Origin: Nocardia brasiliensis IFM 10847
GTDB taxonomy: Bacteria; Actinomycetota; Actinomycetes; Mycobacteriales; Mycobacteriaceae
Direction of reading: 5' to 3'
DNA length: 43,312 nt
NCBI RefSeq assembly: GCF_000710915.1
Contig: NZ_BAUA01000194.1
Coordinates: 1-43,312, forward strand
This document shows, piece by piece, positions 8,099 through 15,947 of the stretch. The notes beneath the pieces are model-generated. The model had not been told where the DNA came from, made no database searches, and worked only from the letters and a program-made list of their open reading frames with translations. The translations under genes and the position numbers were made by a program. Every line of letters starts with the position of its first letter. Positions within the stretch are counted from its first letter, which is position 1.

Positions 8099-8992
8099 TC
8101 ACCGCGTCTCCTGTTCCTTGCGCACGCTGCGTTCGGCGAGCAGGCGGAGCACGAGCAGGGTCGCGAACGAAATGACCAGCAGGGCAACCGAAACCGCGGC
8201 GGCGTTGATCGGCCGGTCGATCTCGATCTGCTTCTGGATGTACTGCGAGGCCATTTCGGTCTCGCGCGGGATGGCGCCGCCGATCAGCACCACCGAGCCG
8301 TATTCGCCGATGGCGCGGGCGAAGGCGAGGCCGCCGCCGGAGATGATCGCCGGGGCCAGCGTCGGTAAGACGATGCGGCGGAACGTGGTCCAGTTGTTCG
8401 CGCCCAGCGAGAGCGCGGCCTGTTCCACCTCGCGGTCCGCCTCGATCAGCACCGGCTGCACCGAACGCACCACGAACGGCAGCGTGACGAACGCCAGCGC
8501 CACGATGAGGCCGGGCTGGGTCGCGTTGAGGTGGATGTCGATCGGGCTCTGCGGTCCGTACAGCGAGAGCAGCACGATGCTGGCGACGATGGTCGGCAGC
8601 GCGAACGGCAGGTCGATCAGCGCGTTGACGATGCTCTTGCCTGGGAACTCGTCGCGCACCAGCACCCAAGCGATGAGCGTGCCCATCACCACGTTGATCA
8701 CCGCGACCACCACCGAGACGAACACGGTGATCCGCAACGAGTCCAGCGCCGCGGGCGCGGTGACCGCGCTCCAGAAGCCGGACCATCCCTCGTCGAACGA
8801 GGTGACGGTGAGTGCGGCCAGCGGCAGCAGCACGATGATGCTGAGCCACAGCACGGCGGTGGCGATGCCGAGCGGGCCCACCGAGCCGGTCACGCGCAGC
8901 CACGACCAGTTCACGCGCCCGGCCGGGCTCACCTTCTGGGAACCGCCGGAAACGGGTGCCGCCCCGTCCCCGGCGGTGCTGCTGTCAGTCAC
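8099..8992 (-). CDS. cysT: Sulfate ABC transporter permease CysT
   Basis: A 297-residue permease with a polar N-terminal tail of about 40 residues and about six membrane segments. The ATPase-coupling loop reads DREVEQAALSLGA. The stretch GEYGSVVLIGGAIPRETE, with the Tyr-Gly-Ser variant, distinguishes CysT from CysW. Translation starts at GTG 8992, 31 bases after the subI stop. It forms the membrane channel with CysW. The gap to cysW (148 bases) is longer than the other spacings in the operon, and I see no gene in it. Confidence 0.93.
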   Translation of the reverse strand: MTDSSTAGDGAAPVSGGSQKVSPAGRVNWSWLRVTGSVGPLGIATAVLWLSIIVLLPLAALTVTSFDEGWSGFWSAVTAPAALDSLRITVFVSVVVAVINVVMGTLIAWVLVRDEFPGKSIVNALIDLPFALPTIVASIVLLSLYGPQSPIDIHLNATQPGLIVALAFVTLPFVVRSVQPVLIEADREVEQAALSLGANNWTTFRRIVLPTLAPAIISGGGLAFARAIGEYGSVVLIGGAIPRETEMASQYIQKQIEIDRPINAAAVSVALLVISFATLLVLRLLAERSVRKEQETR

Positions 8993-9023
8993 AGTCGTCC
9001 AGTATTCCGTCCGTTCAGCCCGG

Positions 9024-10070
9024 TTACTTGGTCGCTTTGTCGTAGATCACGGCGACCGAACCGGTGTTCGGGGTGAACAGCTCCTTGTCCACGGTCTTCC
9101 AGCCGCCCAGGTCGGCGATGGTCCACAGTTGCTGCGGCGTCGGGAAGTCCTTGCCGAACTCGGCCGCCACCTTCGGGTCGACCGGCCGGAAACCGGCTGC
9201 GGCCCAAGCCCGCTGCCCCTCCGGGGTGTACAGGAAGTCGCGGAAGGCCACGGCCTTCTCCTGGTTCTTGCTCGACTTCAACACCGCGACCGGGTTCTCG
9301 ATCTTGAAGGTGACCGGCGGTACGAAGTGCTCGATCTGGTCGCCGTTGCGCTCGGAGAACAGCGCCTCGTTCTCGTAGCTGAGCAGCACGTCACCGGTGC
9401 CCTGCAGGAACGTCTCGGTGGCCTCCCGGCCCGACTTCGGCTGCACCTTCACGTGCTCCTTGGACACCAGCTGGCTCAGGTAGTCCAGGCCGGCCTGCGG
9501 GTTCTTGCCGCCCTCGGACTTGGCCGCGTAGGGCGCGAGCAGGTTCCACTTCGCCGAGCCCGAGCTGAACGGGTTCGGGGTGACCACCTCGACACCCGGC
9601 TTCAGCAGGTCGTCCCAGTCCTTGATGCCCTTCGGGTTGCCCTTGCGGACCACGATCGCGACGACCGAGCCGAACGGGATTCCCTTGGTGGCGTCGGCAT
9701 TCCAGTTCGAGTCGACCAGCCCGGCATCGACCAGGCGGGTGATGTCGGGTTCCACGGAGAAGTTCACGACATCGGCCTCGGCGCCGTCCTTGACCTTGCG
9801 GGACTGATCCCCCGAGGCGCCGTAGGAGCCGTTGACGACGACGTTCTTGCCCTTCTCGGTCTTGTTGAACTCCGGCACGACCTTGTCGAAGCCGGGCTTG
9901 GGCACCGCGTAGGCGTAGAGGTTGAGCGTGCCACCGCTGCCGTCGGCACCACTGCCCCCGACCGTGTCACTGGCTCCGCCACCGCAGGCGGTGAGCACGA
10001 CCGCCGCGGCTGAGGTGACGGCGATGGCAACGGCGCTGCGGCGCGAGAAGAGCCGAGTTTTGCGAGACAT
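9024..10070 (-). CDS. subI: Sulfate-binding lipoprotein SubI
   Basis: A 348-residue extracytoplasmic substrate-binding protein of the sulfate/molybdate class. It has a basic N-terminus, a hydrophobic signal and a lipobox LTAC at about residue 29, so it is predicted to be a membrane-anchored lipoprotein after processing. Family-typical pieces include NLYAYAVPKPGFDKV, GSYGASGDQSRKV (anion-binding Ser/Gly-rich loop), NPFSSGSAKWNLLAPYA, and GTGDVLLSYENEA. It captures sulfate (or thiosulfate) for CysT/CysW/CysA. It is the first structural gene of the operon; 202 bases upstream ends a candidate leader peptide (10273-10362) that may control it. Confidence 0.95.
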   Translation of the reverse strand: MSRKTRLFSRRSAVAIAVTSAAAVVLTACGGGASDTVGGSGADGSGGTLNLYAYAVPKPGFDKVVPEFNKTEKGKNVVVNGSYGASGDQSRKVKDGAEADVVNFSVEPDITRLVDAGLVDSNWNADATKGIPFGSVVAIVVRKGNPKGIKDWDDLLKPGVEVVTPNPFSSGSAKWNLLAPYAAKSEGGKNPQAGLDYLSQLVSKEHVKVQPKSGREATETFLQGTGDVLLSYENEALFSERNGDQIEHFVPPVTFKIENPVAVLKSSKNQEKAVAFRDFLYTPEGQRAWAAAGFRPVDPKVAAEFGKDFPTPQQLWTIADLGGWKTVDKELFTPNTGSVAVIYDKATK

Positions 10071-10272
10071 TTCGGGTGGACCTTTCCTACTGGCTGCCGA
10101 CTCGGGGCGTCGAGTGGCGCAGACATGCTGGTGGATCGGTAGACCTGTCGCCGGAATTATGCGGCAATGGCGTGACTGTCGGCCGGAAGGCCGCCGGGGG
10201 TTCGGGGACGTCTGCGAAAGAGTTGCACGCCAGTCTACGAAGTAGGGACGCGCAGCCGTGCCCGGTCGCCGA

Positions 10273-10362
10273 TCAGCGACAGAGAATGTCCGCGACCGCG
10301 AGGTTGCCGATCGCGATCAACGCCAATTCATGGCGGACCAGCGGGACGACACTCGAAGACAC
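10273..10362 (-). CDS. Candidate leaderless leader peptide of the sulfate transporter operon
   Basis: A 29-codon frame running GTG 10362 to TGA 10273, upstream of subI on the same strand. The peptide starts MSSSVVPLVRHELALIAIG and ends NLAVADILCR: an Arg-His motif, a hydrophobic middle, and a Cys-Arg pair right before the stop. This layout resembles the small leader peptides that precede sulfur genes in actinobacteria, including the cysteine-responsive leaderless reading frames reported upstream of subI-type operons in mycobacteria. There is no ribosome binding site; instead TACAGT (10374-10369) stands six bases before the GTG, exactly where a -10 box would make the G the first transcribed base. 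Stalling at the late Cys codon under cysteine shortage could regulate the operon. It has only one Cys codon, unlike the polycysteine examples. Confidence 0.6.
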   Translation of the reverse strand: MSSSVVPLVRHELALIAIGNLAVADILCR

Positions 10363-10368
10363 GGGCAG

Positions 10369-10374
10369 ACTGTA
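10369..10374 (-). promoter_or_regulatory. -10 element of the sulfate operon (leaderless start)
   Basis: TACAGT on the minus strand fits the TAnnnT actinobacterial -10 consensus. With the GTG at 10362 as +1, the hexamer occupies -12 to -7. I see no clear -35 hexamer at 17 bases; actinobacterial promoters often lack one. Confidence 0.5.
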
Positions 10375-10433
10375 GCAGAGCACGTTGTGTTAGTTCGAAT
10401 TACAGAGTTCCAGGAAGAGGGGGGTTTCATCCC

Positions 10434-11495
10434 ATGACTACCAGCCCGGATCGGGTCCGCGCACGGTTTCCCGGCATCAGCACCCGCGCGTGGGAGCATC
10501 CCGCCGATCGCACCGCGTTGGTCACACTGCGCACGCTGTCCGGTTTCGACGCCATCCTGCGCACCCTGTCGGGTTTGCTCCAGGAACGCCAGCACCGGTT
10601 GATGTACCTCGCGACGGCGGTGCGGGTGGACGAGCGGCAGTTCCGTTCGCTGCATCAGTTGCGCGAGGACTGCGTCCAGGTGCTCGACGCGCGCACCACA
10701 CCGGAGATGTTCGTGCTGCAGAGCCCGCAGGTGAACGCCTTCACGATCGGTATGGACCAGCCGTTCATCGTGCTGACCACGGGTTTGATCGACCTGATGG
10801 ATACCGAGGAGTTGCGTTTCATCGTCGGACACGAGCTCGGCCACGCACTGTCGGGCCACGCGGTGTACCGCACCATGCTCATGCATTTGCTGCGGATTTC
10901 GGCAAGCTTCGGCTGGATGCCGGTGGGCGGCTGGGCATTACGCGCCATCGTCGCCGCGCTGATGGAATGGAGCCGCAAATCCGAGCTCTCCGGCGACCGG
11001 GCCGGGCTGCTGTGCGTGCAGGATGTCGACACCTCGGTGCGGGTGCACATGAAGACGGCGGGCGGCACCTGGATCAAGGAGATGAATCACGGCGCGTTCC
11101 TGGCCCAGGCCGACGACTACGAACGCTCCGGCGACCTGCGCGACGGTGTGCTGAAACTGCTCAACCTGGAATTGCAGAGCCATCCGTTCTCGGTGCTGCG
11201 GGCTTCGGAGCTGCGCCGCTGGATCCAGAGCGGTGAATACGACCGCATCCTCGCCGGCGACTATCCGCGCCGCGAACACGACAAGAACGCCAGCATCGGC
11301 GCGGAGATCAAGGAGGCCGCCCGGACCTACCGCAACAACTTCGATCAATCCGAGGACCCGCTGATCCGCACGGTGCGAAACCTCGGCCGCGACGTCGGTT
11401 CCGCGGTGAGCACGGTCGGTCAGGAGGTCGGCGACACCGTGTCCAAGATCGGCAAGCGGTTCAACGACTGGCGCTCGGGCGAGCAGAACAACTAG
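10434..11495 (+). CDS. M48 family zinc metallopeptidase
   Basis: A 353-residue protein with the zinc motif HELGH at residues 133-137 and a downstream Glu in SELSGDRAGLL as probable third ligand, the pattern of M48 (HtpX/Ste24/Oma1-like) peptidases. A moderately hydrophobic stretch (MPVGGWALRAIVAALM) between the two could touch the membrane, but there are no long transmembrane helices like those of HtpX. The C-terminal 60 residues are amphipathic (DVGSAVSTVGQEVGDTVSKI). A purine-rich AGGAAGAGGGGGG precedes the ATG. It is divergent from the sulfate operon and probably a stand-alone gene. Substrates are unknown; a role in membrane-protein quality control is inferred from the family. Confidence 0.88.
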   Translation: MTTSPDRVRARFPGISTRAWEHPADRTALVTLRTLSGFDAILRTLSGLLQERQHRLMYLATAVRVDERQFRSLHQLREDCVQVLDARTTPEMFVLQSPQVNAFTIGMDQPFIVLTTGLIDLMDTEELRFIVGHELGHALSGHAVYRTMLMHLLRISASFGWMPVGGWALRAIVAALMEWSRKSELSGDRAGLLCVQDVDTSVRVHMKTAGGTWIKEMNHGAFLAQADDYERSGDLRDGVLKLLNLELQSHPFSVLRASELRRWIQSGEYDRILAGDYPRREHDKNASIGAEIKEAARTYRNNFDQSEDPLIRTVRNLGRDVGSAVSTVGQEVGDTVSKIGKRFNDWRSGEQNN

Positions 11496-11612
11496 ATCCC
11501 GTTCGATAGGTGCCGCGTGCGGTTCGGCACGAAGCGCACGTGTCGGTCGGCTGACACGCGCGCGGGACGACGAGAGGTGCGCGGCGGGACGGCGACAGCC
11601 AGCCCGCGCTCG

Positions 11613-11690
11613 TCAGCGGGTGAAAAGCCAGGCGACGACCACCAGCACCAGCAGGGCGATCAGGGCCAGCTGGACGCGCGAACGTGGCAT
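11613..11690 (-). CDS. 25-residue single-span membrane peptide
   Basis: A tiny gene: ATG 11690, stop at 11613, peptide MPRSRVQLALIALLVLVVVA followed by WLFTR. The basic start, about 17 hydrophobic residues and the basic end look like a complete one-pass membrane peptide. Its ATG overlaps the stop of the 95-residue membrane protein upstream (ATGA), so it should be translated by coupling. Its function is unknown. It is short enough to be missed by routine annotation. Confidence 0.6.
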   Translation of the reverse strand: MPRSRVQLALIALLVLVVVAWLFTR

Positions 11691-11977
11691 CAGCGGGCAC
11701 CGCTCTGCACGGGCCTGCGCGGGTCGCCGGGCAGCAGCACCGCGTCCGGGTCGGCGGTGAGGGCGGCGGCATCGGCCGGCACGCGCACGGCGGGCTCGGC
11801 GGGGTGTTTGCGGTCGAGCACGCGCAGCGCGGCGCGCAGCACCCGGTCCAGCGCGAAGGCGATGGCGAAGCAGATCGGGACCATGCCGACCAGCACGACC
11901 AGGAACTGCGGGATGAACGGGAGGCCCGCAACCCACAGCTCGAAGCTGTCCCACCAACCTGCGATGTGATGTACCAC
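11690..11977 (-). CDS. Small membrane protein of unknown function
   Basis: A 95-residue protein: an aromatic N-terminus (MVHHIAGWWDSFELWVAG), two closely spaced hydrophobic segments (FIPQFLVVLVGMVPICFAIAFAL), then a basic and Pro/Ala-rich cytosolic tail. I do not recognise a named family. It lies divergent from the trehalase-like gene and overlaps the 25-residue membrane peptide, suggesting a two-peptide unit. In M. tuberculosis, small uncharacterised genes (Rv2401, Rv2401A) occupy the equivalent spot, by memory of gene order. Confidence 0.65.
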   Translation of the reverse strand: MVHHIAGWWDSFELWVAGLPFIPQFLVVLVGMVPICFAIAFALDRVLRAALRVLDRKHPAEPAVRVPADAAALTADPDAVLLPGDPRRPVQSGAR

Positions 11978-12088
11978 GAACCCAGCCTAGTGCGTCCACC
12001 TGAGAGAGAAGCAAGCCCGATTCCGGCGCGGACCGAGCCGGCCGCCGGCACCCCTATTCGCAGGCTAGGGGCATAGATACTGTGGGGT

Positions 12089-14074
12089 ATGCCGTCCTCC
12101 GATGATCTCACCGTCGACGAGCCGTACGACCTGCCGGTACCCAGCCAGCTGACCGAGCCGCGGCACGGCGCCTTTCCGCCGATCGACGACTACGCGTTCC
12201 TGTCCGACTGCGAGACCAGCTGCCTGATCGGTAACAACGGCGCGGTCGAGTGGATGTGCGTCCCCCGCCCGGATTCGCCGAGCATCTTCGGCGCGATGCT
12301 CGATCGCAGCGCGGGCCACTTCCGGATCGGCCCGTACGGCGTGAACGTGCCCGCCGCGCGGCGCTATCTGCCGGGCGGGATGATCCTGGAAACCACCTGG
12401 CAGACCGAGACCGGCTGGCTGATCGTGCGCGACGCGCTGGTGCTCGGGCCGTGGCACAACAACGATCAGCGCTCCAAGACACACCGCCGCACCCCGATGG
12501 ACTGGGACGCCGAGCACATGCTGCTGCGCACGGTGAAATGCGTGAACGGCACCGTCGAGTTGGAGATGAGCTGCGAACCCTCGTTCGACTACCACCGCGC
12601 GACGGCCCGCTGGGAGTACACCGGCAAGGTGTACGAGGAGGCCACCGCGGTCCGCGCCGACGACCCCGCCGCTGGGCCGACGCTGGTGCTCACCACCGAT
12701 CTGCGGCTCGGTCTGGAGGGCCGCGAGGCCAGGGCACGCACCCGGATGCAGGAGGGCGACGACGTGTTCGTCGCGTTGACCTGGTCGGAGCTGCCCGCCC
12801 CGAAGACGTATCAGGATGCGGCACAGAAGATGTGGCAGACCACCGAGTCCTGGCGGCAGTGGATCACCCTCGGCAACTTCCCGGATCACCCGTGGCGCAG
12901 CTATTTACAGCGCAGTGCGCTGACGCTCAAGGGCTTGACCTACGCGCCCACCGGCGCGCTACTCGCCGCTTCCACCACCTCACTGCCGGAAACGCCTGGC
13001 GGCGAACGCAATTGGGACTACCGCTACACCTGGGTGCGCGACTCGAGCTTCGCACTGTGGGGCTTGTACACTCTCGGGCTCGATCGCGAGGCCGACGACT
13101 TCTTCGCCTTCCTGCGCGACGCGACCACCGGCGACAACGGCGATGCTGTTCCGCTGCAAGTGCTTTACGGCATCGGCGGCGAACGCCTCATCACCGAGGA
13201 GACCCTCGACCATCTCAGCGGCTACGACCGGGCGCGCCCGGTGCGCATCGGCAACGCCGCCTACAACCAGGACCAGCACGACATCTGGGGCACCATGCTC
13301 GACGCCGTGTATCTGCACGTGAAGTCGCGCCAGCAGGTGCCGGAAACGTTGTGGCCGTTGCTGGAACGTCAGGTGCGCGCGGCCATCGCGCGCTGGCGCG
13401 AGCCCGACCGCGGCATCTGGGAAGTGCGCGGCGAGCCACAGCATTTCACCTCGTCCAAGGTGATGTGCTGGGTCGCGCTCGACCGCGGCGCGAAACTGGC
13501 CGAACTGCACGGCCAGATCGAGCACGCGACCGAGTGGTACGCCCTCGCCGACGAGATCAAGGACGACATCCTCACTCACGGGGTGAACAGCAACGGCGTC
13601 TTCACCCAAACCTATGGCGGTGACACCCTGGACGCCTCGCTGCTGCTGGCGGTGCTGACCCGTTTCCTGCCGCCGGACGATCACCGGATCCGCGCCACCG
13701 TGCTGTCCATCGCCGACCGGCTCACCGAGAACGGACTGGTGCTGCGCTACCGCACCGAGACCACCGACGACGGATTGTCCGGCGCCGAGGGCACTTTCAC
13801 CATCTGCTCGTTCTGGCTGGTGTCCGCGCTGGTCGAAATCGGCGAGGTGCAGCGCGCCAGGCAACTGTGCGAACGCCTGCTCGGCTTCGCCAGCCCCTTG
13901 CAGCTCTACGCCGAAGAGATCGACCCCCGCAGCGGACGCCACCTCGGCAACTTCCCCCAGGCCTTCACCCACCTCGCCCTGATCAACGCGGTCACCCACG
14001 TCATCCGAGCCGAAGAGAACCGTCCCGCGAGCGGCTTCCAGCCCGCCCACGTACCAGCGAACCGCCCCGCCTGA
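12089..14074 (+). CDS. Glycoside hydrolase family 15 protein (trehalase-like)
   Basis: A 661-residue enzyme. The N-terminal beta-rich domain (from DYAFLSDCETSCLIG near residue 33) leads into an (alpha/alpha)6 catalytic barrel. GH15 landmarks are YRYTWVRDSSF (about 311-321), GIWEVRGEPQHFTSSK with the likely acid Glu (about 441-456), and YAEEIDPRSGRHLGNFPQAF with the likely base Glu (about 607-626). Length and neighbourhood match the mycobacterial GH15 trehalase (Rv2402, about 640-670 residues), which splits trehalose to glucose. A glucoamylase or other alpha-glucosidase remains possible, since GH15 specificity cannot be read from these motifs. No signal peptide, so it is probably cytosolic. 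A 6-bp stem (14065-14083) over the stop codon may end transcription against the converging GTPase gene. Confidence 0.88.
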   Translation: MPSSDDLTVDEPYDLPVPSQLTEPRHGAFPPIDDYAFLSDCETSCLIGNNGAVEWMCVPRPDSPSIFGAMLDRSAGHFRIGPYGVNVPAARRYLPGGMILETTWQTETGWLIVRDALVLGPWHNNDQRSKTHRRTPMDWDAEHMLLRTVKCVNGTVELEMSCEPSFDYHRATARWEYTGKVYEEATAVRADDPAAGPTLVLTTDLRLGLEGREARARTRMQEGDDVFVALTWSELPAPKTYQDAAQKMWQTTESWRQWITLGNFPDHPWRSYLQRSALTLKGLTYAPTGALLAASTTSLPETPGGERNWDYRYTWVRDSSFALWGLYTLGLDREADDFFAFLRDATTGDNGDAVPLQVLYGIGGERLITEETLDHLSGYDRARPVRIGNAAYNQDQHDIWGTMLDAVYLHVKSRQQVPETLWPLLERQVRAAIARWREPDRGIWEVRGEPQHFTSSKVMCWVALDRGAKLAELHGQIEHATEWYALADEIKDDILTHGVNSNGVFTQTYGGDTLDASLLLAVLTRFLPPDDHRIRATVLSIADRLTENGLVLRYRTETTDDGLSGAEGTFTICSFWLVSALVEIGEVQRARQLCERLLGFASPLQLYAEEIDPRSGRHLGNFPQAFTHLALINAVTHVIRAEENRPASGFQPAHVPANRPA

Positions 14075-14083
14075 GCAGCGGGG

Positions 14084-15889
14084 TCAGGGGGTGGACAGGC
14101 CGTCGGCCTGTTCACGCAGTTCGCGCAGTTTGACGATCTGCTTGTCCAGGTCGGCGATGCGGTCGCCGCTGCGGTCGCCGTATTTCTGGTAGGCGGCCTC
14201 GGCGAGGCGCAGGGCCTCGTCGGCCTGCTTGGCGACATTGCCGGCGATTTCGGTGAAGTGGTCGCGCAGGACACGCTGCATGGCGCGCAGGCGGTTTCGT
14301 GATTCCTTGCTGACCTGGAAGATCACGTCGTCCATCAGCCTGGACACGGCGACTTTCGCCTCCGCGCGCCGTCGTGCCTTCAAGTTCTTGCGCTCGTCCC
14401 ACAGTGCGTTGATGCCGAGAAGCACGCCCGCACCGATCGAATACCAGTTCACCAGCGACATCTTGAGGATGCTGGTGACCAGACCGACCATCAGGATGCC
14501 GCCGTAGGAACCGCGCAGGGTGGACAGCAACTGTTGCGTCACACTGGCTTTCGCGCTTTCGAGCGGCTCCAGCGGCTGCACTGGCTCGAGTACCTCACCC
14601 GGGTTCTCCAGCCGCAGGTCCGGCAGCGGGGCAACGCGGTTGTCCGCCAAAAACTTCGAGGCCACCTGCTCGCACAGTTCGACAGACCGATAGTGCGCCA
14701 TCACGAAGTTCTCTTCGACCGCTTCACAGATCCTGGCGTCGAGATCGGTACCGAATTCCTTCCAGCGCCGGGCAGGATCGGTCTGCGCGATCTCCGCTTC
14801 GGCATCACGGATCAAACTGCGCAGCCGGTGCCGCAGATCGTGTTCGATATCGGCCATCAGCTCGGTGCTGCCGTCGACCAGCGTGACCTGCCAGTTCGAC
14901 GTGCGCTGCCGCAGCTGGTCCGCGTCGTCCCGGGCGCGGACGAGTTTGTCGGTGATCTCGGCGCGCCGGCGCGGATCACGCAGCGACTCGACCTCGTTGC
15001 GCAGGGTCAGCGCGAGATGGTCGCTCACCAAACGGATGTCCTGCACGGCGGCGTCCAGCGCCACGCTGTCCGCGCGCGACACCACGTAGTCGCGGAGGTG
15101 GTCGATCAGTTGCGGCACACCGGATTCGATGTCGCGCTGGTAGTTGCCGGACAGTCCCGCCTGCCGGTGCAGTTCCGCCGAGACCGGCGCCACCGCGAAG
15201 CCGAGGCCGGCGGCGTCGAGCAGTTCCCGATTGCGCTGCTGGGTGTGCGACCAGTGGGAGAACTGGTCGATCTTGTTGAGCACACAGATCACGGTCGGGC
15301 AGATCTGCTGGATCCGCTGGAGGTAGGCGATCTGGTCGACAGTGAGTTCGGTGGCCGCGTTGCCGACGTAGAGCACGGCGTCGGCGGCGGCGATCATCGA
15401 CCAGGTGGTGTTGTCGGCGGCGCCGCGTGTGCCGGGCGCGTCCATCACCACGACCCCGTCGGCCAGCAGCGGGCTGGGCTGGGTGAACTCGGCGCGGATC
15501 ACGCCGAACGCGGAGATGGCGGGGCCGGGGTCGAGCGGATCCACCGACTGGCGTTCGGTCCGTCCGTCGACCGAACGCACCAGTGTCGCAGTCGGTTCCG
15601 GCCCGTACTCGACGATGACGGGCACGCTCAGGTCACTGTCGGTGGCGCTGACCGACGCGCCGACCAGGCTGTTGACCAGCGTGCTCATCCCGTTCTTGGG
15701 CTCGCCGACCACGACCAGCCGCACCCGTGGGTCGCTGACCCGGGCGCGCACCATACTCAAACGACTGCCGAGGTCGTCCCGCCCCGCGAATCCGGCGATC
15801 TCCCGCAGCTCGTCGAGTATCCGGATCAGCGGCGCCATCGCGTCCGGGTGTTTCACCGTCGCGGCCTTCAGCCCGGCTGCGGCAGACAA
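14084..15889 (-). CDS. Dynamin-like GTPase family protein (IniC-like) with altered P-loop
   Basis: A 601-residue large GTPase. Order: N-terminal helices, G domain, long helical/coiled region with many Arg/Glu, a two-span membrane hairpin (GGILMVGLVTSILKMSLVNW, then SIGAGVLLGINALW), and a helical tail. G3 is DAPGT and G4 is NKID, both intact. The G1 loop reads GEPKNGMS, so the invariant GKS lysine is Met. The start is TTG 15889, supported by a strong AAGGAGGA four to five bases upstream. It lies 58 bases behind the Pro/Thr-rich envelope gene and is co-directional with it, as IniC/IniA follow IniB in mycobacteria. A role in membrane remodelling or envelope-stress response is inferred; catalytic activity is uncertain because of the changed loop. 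Confidence 0.83.
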   Translation of the reverse strand: MSAAAGLKAATVKHPDAMAPLIRILDELREIAGFAGRDDLGSRLSMVRARVSDPRVRLVVVGEPKNGMSTLVNSLVGASVSATDSDLSVPVIVEYGPEPTATLVRSVDGRTERQSVDPLDPGPAISAFGVIRAEFTQPSPLLADGVVVMDAPGTRGAADNTTWSMIAAADAVLYVGNAATELTVDQIAYLQRIQQICPTVICVLNKIDQFSHWSHTQQRNRELLDAAGLGFAVAPVSAELHRQAGLSGNYQRDIESGVPQLIDHLRDYVVSRADSVALDAAVQDIRLVSDHLALTLRNEVESLRDPRRRAEITDKLVRARDDADQLRQRTSNWQVTLVDGSTELMADIEHDLRHRLRSLIRDAEAEIAQTDPARRWKEFGTDLDARICEAVEENFVMAHYRSVELCEQVASKFLADNRVAPLPDLRLENPGEVLEPVQPLEPLESAKASVTQQLLSTLRGSYGGILMVGLVTSILKMSLVNWYSIGAGVLLGINALWDERKNLKARRRAEAKVAVSRLMDDVIFQVSKESRNRLRAMQRVLRDHFTEIAGNVAKQADEALRLAEAAYQKYGDRSGDRIADLDKQIVKLRELREQADGLSTP

Positions 15890-15947
15890 CCGTCCTCCTT
15901 ACAGTGGTTTGCTTTCGATCTGCACGGGACGCCCCCTGCGTTCCGGT

